Shown piece after piece: positions 44,375 to 46,272 of a stretch of DNA of 46,272 nt. The position numbers were made by a program, and so were the translations under genes. Each line of letters starts with the position of its first letter. Within the stretch, counting starts at the first letter, position 1. The stretch is from Eubacterium multiforme (GTDB lineage Bacteria > Bacillota > Clostridia > Clostridiales > Clostridiaceae), in assembly GCF_030813415.1 (NCBI RefSeq), contig NZ_JAUSUF010000015.1, positions 1-46,272 on the forward strand. Reading direction: 5' to 3'. The notes below the pieces were generated by a model. It was not told where the DNA came from. It did not search any database and saw only the letters and a program-made list of their open reading frames with translations.

Positions 44375-44443
44375 TTAAAGATTTTATTGATTTTACGGAT
44401 TTTTAAATTACAAAAAACTTTGGTATAAATGGAGGGGCAGCAT

Positions 44444-44896
44444 ATGAAGATTTTTATTGAGACTTTTGATGAACTTACAAATGAAATATTATATAAAATA
44501 GTTCAAGAAAGATTTGAAGTTTTTGCTTGTGAGCAAAAAATAACTTGTGAAAATGAATTTGATGGTAAGGATAAAGATTGTATTCATGTTTATGCAAAGG
44601 ATGGAGATAAGATAGCAGCCTATCTTAGAATACTTCCTAAAGGAATTGGATATGAGGATGCACCGGGTATTGGAAGAGTTATAGTAAGTAAAGACTATAG
44701 AAGACATGGTCTTGGAACAATTATATTAAAGGAAGCTATAAAATATATTAAGGAAAACTACAATGAAGATAAAATAAAATTATCATCTCAAGAATATGTT
44801 AAAAAGCTTTATGAAGATGTTGGATTTAAGGTAGTTTCAGAACCTTATGATGAAGCTGGAATTCAACATGTAAAGATGGTTTATAATATAAAATAA
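44444..44896 (+). CDS. GNAT-family N-acetyltransferase (ElaA-like)
   Basis: A 150-residue acetyl-CoA-dependent acetyltransferase. The acetyl-CoA loop is VSKDYRRHGLGTIILKEAI (R/Q-x-x-G-x-G/A pattern), preceded by IGRVIV. The N-terminal RFEVFACEQKITCENEFDGKD is typical of ElaA proteins, as is the YDEAGIQHVKM end. The substrate is unknown. I start at 44444, where GGAGGGG is well spaced, rather than the ATG five codons upstream that overlaps the site. It follows proA after 69 bases and may be cotranscribed with it. Confidence 0.85.
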   Translation: MKIFIETFDELTNEILYKIVQERFEVFACEQKITCENEFDGKDKDCIHVYAKDGDKIAAYLRILPKGIGYEDAPGIGRVIVSKDYRRHGLGTIILKEAIKYIKENYNEDKIKLSSQEYVKKLYEDVGFKVVSEPYDEAGIQHVKMVYNIK

Positions 44897-44936
44897 AAAA
44901 AGATCCTCCAAGCGATGAGTATTGGGGGATCTTTTT
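44897..44936 (+). terminator. Terminator after the acetyltransferase gene
   Basis: Fifteen-position stem AAAAAGATCCTCCAA (44897-44911) with TTGGGGGATCTTTTT (44922-44936), one G-U pair, and a U tail within the arm. Confidence 0.88.
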
Positions 44937-44952
44937 AAAAAGTAGTATTGAA

Positions 44953-45001
44953 ATAGTAAGTAGGGTCAGTTCCATAAAAAATAGTAACTGCCGCTTACTA
45001 T
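44953..45001. other. Nested inverted repeat in the gap before the TraB-like gene
   Basis: ATAGTAAG (44953-44960) pairs with CTTACTAT (44994-45001), and inside it CAGTT (44967-44971) pairs with AACTG (44986-44990). The fold has no U tail and is not a recognised riboswitch. It may be a structured RNA, an old element end, or chance. Confidence 0.35.
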
Positions 45002-45139
45002 AATTATCTGAATATTCAAATAAATTATACTATAAATTTGATAAAAAATCAATTAATTAATATATACTATGGAATATGGAAAAATATGTTACAATATAAT
45101 TAAATAAAATAACACAATAAGGGGAGAGTGTTTTTATAA

Positions 45140-46060
45140 TTGTTTTCAAAAAAATATAAAATAATAACGTCTTTAATACTTATTTTGGGAGTCTTTTTTA
45201 CTTCTGTAGTAATTGGATATGAAAAGGAAAATGTAGATTCATCTAAAATGGAGGCTAAGGGTTTCCAATGGGAAGTTAAGAAGGGTGACAAAACTATGTA
45301 TTTAGTAGGAACAATGCATCCTATTAATAAGGATTATGAGTATTTTACTAAAACAATAAAAGATATAGTAAAAAATACTGATGTACTAGCAGTTGAAATT
45401 AATCCTTCAGAGAATGAACTTTTAAAATCTAATGCAGATGGAATATATAGTGGTGGTAATTCAATTGAAGATGAACTTAATGAAAAGCAAATTAAAAATC
45501 TTAAATCCATATGCAAAGAAGTTAATTGTGACTATGAAAAGATAAAAATATTAAAACCTCATTTAATAATAAACAATCTACAATCTGTTTTGTATGATAA
45601 AGCTGGACTAACTATGGAAACTTTTGATGATATGCTAATTAAAAATTCTCTAAAGAAAAACAAAAAGATAGTTGAATTAGAAACAATAACTTTTCAAATG
45701 AATCTTTTAGATAAGATTAATGGAATAAATGCATTAAAAGGAAGTTTAGATCTTCATAAAGAAGGAAAGTTTATTGAAAATGGTAAGGCTATAATTGAGT
45801 ATTCTAAAGAGCTTATGAAGGGATATTCTAATGGTGATACTAAAGTTATGGAAGAGGCAGTAAAATTTCAAAAGCAAAATAAAGAAGAATATAATCTTAT
45901 GATAAAGGATAGAAATAAAAATATGGTTAAAAAGATGGAAGGATTCTTTAATGAGAATGGAGTTTATACAATAGCAGTTGGAGCTTTACATTTCTTTGGT
46001 GATGATGGAATAGTTAATATGATGAAGGATAAGGGATATGAAGTTACAAAAATAGAATAA
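45140..46060 (+). CDS. TraB/GumN (TIKI-like) family protein with N-terminal membrane anchor
   Basis: A 306-residue protein. The N-terminal hydrophobic stretch (about 8-26) acts as signal or anchor, without a lipobox. The domain has the two paired motifs of the family, GTMHPINKDYEY near the start and VGALHFFGDDG near the end (GxxH each), with conserved Glu in AVEINPSE and ELETITFQMNLLD. Relatives include the metal-dependent Tiki proteases, so an extracellular metalloprotease role is possible but unproven in bacteria. No ATG is available; I use the TTG at 45140 because GGGGAGAG lies about 11 bases upstream. A strong terminator follows. Confidence 0.78.
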   Translation: MFSKKYKIITSLILILGVFFTSVVIGYEKENVDSSKMEAKGFQWEVKKGDKTMYLVGTMHPINKDYEYFTKTIKDIVKNTDVLAVEINPSENELLKSNADGIYSGGNSIEDELNEKQIKNLKSICKEVNCDYEKIKILKPHLIINNLQSVLYDKAGLTMETFDDMLIKNSLKKNKKIVELETITFQMNLLDKINGINALKGSLDLHKEGKFIENGKAIIEYSKELMKGYSNGDTKVMEEAVKFQKQNKEEYNLMIKDRNKNMVKKMEGFFNENGVYTIAVGALHFFGDDGIVNMMKDKGYEVTKIE

Positions 46061-46079
46061 AACTTTTAATATTATAATA

Positions 46080-46117
46080 AAAAGCCGTAAGATAATATTT
46101 AATATCTTACGGCTTTT
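46080..46117 (+). terminator. Terminator after the TraB/GumN gene
   Basis: Fifteen-base-pair perfect stem AAAAGCCGTAAGATA (46080-46094) with TATCTTACGGCTTTT (46103-46117). Confidence 0.85.
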
Positions 46118-46183
46118 AGATAGCTATTTAATAAATTGGGTAATATATTTTATTGAGTTGTTAAATATTTAAAAGTTTTAGGG

Positions 46184-46231
46184 AGAGTAGTTATATTTGT
46201 GTAATAAACAAATTTAACTACTCTTTTTTTG
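46184..46231 (+). terminator. Second hairpin with T run near the window end
   Basis: AGAGTAGTTA (46184-46193) pairs with TAACTACTCT (46215-46224), extended inward by ATTTGT/ACAAAT, and is followed by seven T. It could be a back-up terminator, the end of a short RNA, or an attenuator for a gene beyond the window. No promoter is obvious between 46118 and 46183. Confidence 0.6.
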
Positions 46232-46272
46232 TATGATGAGTTGGTTAATTTGGAATAATATACTATAAAGAT

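Overview
The window is AT-rich (roughly 27-30% G+C by eye), with strong AGGAGG ribosome sites, short intergenic gaps, A/T-ending codons and U-tailed hairpin terminators. Together with a clostridial-type Rnf complex, an [FeFe] hydrogenase and an ECF S component, this points to a Clostridium sensu stricto chromosome. Clostridium perfringens is my best guess (inference from overall gene content, not proven). No rRNA, tRNA, CRISPR array, prophage or intact insertion sequence was seen. The first ~100 bases are noticeably richer in G+C, carry two tight hairpins, and look like the right end of an IS200/IS605-type element.

Layout. (1) 1-7904: a cell-surface polymer locus. It has a TagG/TagH-type ABC exporter, two CDP-glycerol/ribitol polyol-phosphate transferases, TarI and TarJ for CDP-ribitol synthesis, and a PssD/PssE (Alg14/Alg13-like) split glycosyltransferase. 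(2) 8079-9206: a stand-alone, terminator-flanked Card1-like (DUF1887, CARF plus PD-(D/E)xK nuclease) gene with altered key motifs and no CRISPR nearby. (3) 9476-16453: apbE, a NusG-II protein, a Gx transporter and rnfCDGEAB, one operon for the flavinylated ferredoxin:NAD oxidoreductase/ion pump. It is followed by a group-B-like [FeFe] hydrogenase (16616-18121). (4) 18152-21656: phosphatidylserine decarboxylase, a Cof-type HAD phosphatase and an ABC-F ATPase whose second ATPase site is degenerate. (5) 21807-23518: a promoter, a 23-codon Tyr-rich leader peptide, alternative RNA stems, two tandem terminators and an NSS-family sodium symporter. This looks like a tyrosine-sensing transcription attenuator. 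(6) 23684-32790: CPBP protease, ECF S component with a structured leader, lipoprotein, YbaK deacylase, AI-2E-type permease, GlpA-like flavoprotein, hemolysin III-like protein, DUF1836 regulator and an ABC-class ATPase. (7) 32886-39044: alpha/beta hydrolase, molybdopterin oxidoreductase, DUF5661, DUF2935, zinc-ribbon protein and YjiH-type permease. (8) 39596-46060: glpK and glpF (minus strand, with a candidate attenuating leader and cre site), proB-proA, an ElaA-type acetyltransferase and a TraB/GumN protein.

How the parts work together. The wall locus makes CDP-activated polyol phosphate, polymerises it on a lipid carrier and exports it. The Rnf operon carries its own flavin transferase (ApbE), which is needed to attach FMN to RnfG and RnfD. 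Rnf and the hydrogenase next door both draw on reduced ferredoxin. The most original element is the regulatory leader at 21807-22129. Seven complementary RNA segments can fold either as 1:2, 3:4, 5:6 (read-through) or as 2:3, 4:5, 6:7 (two terminators). A run of four Tyr codons lies just upstream of segment 1 and could decide between the two folds.
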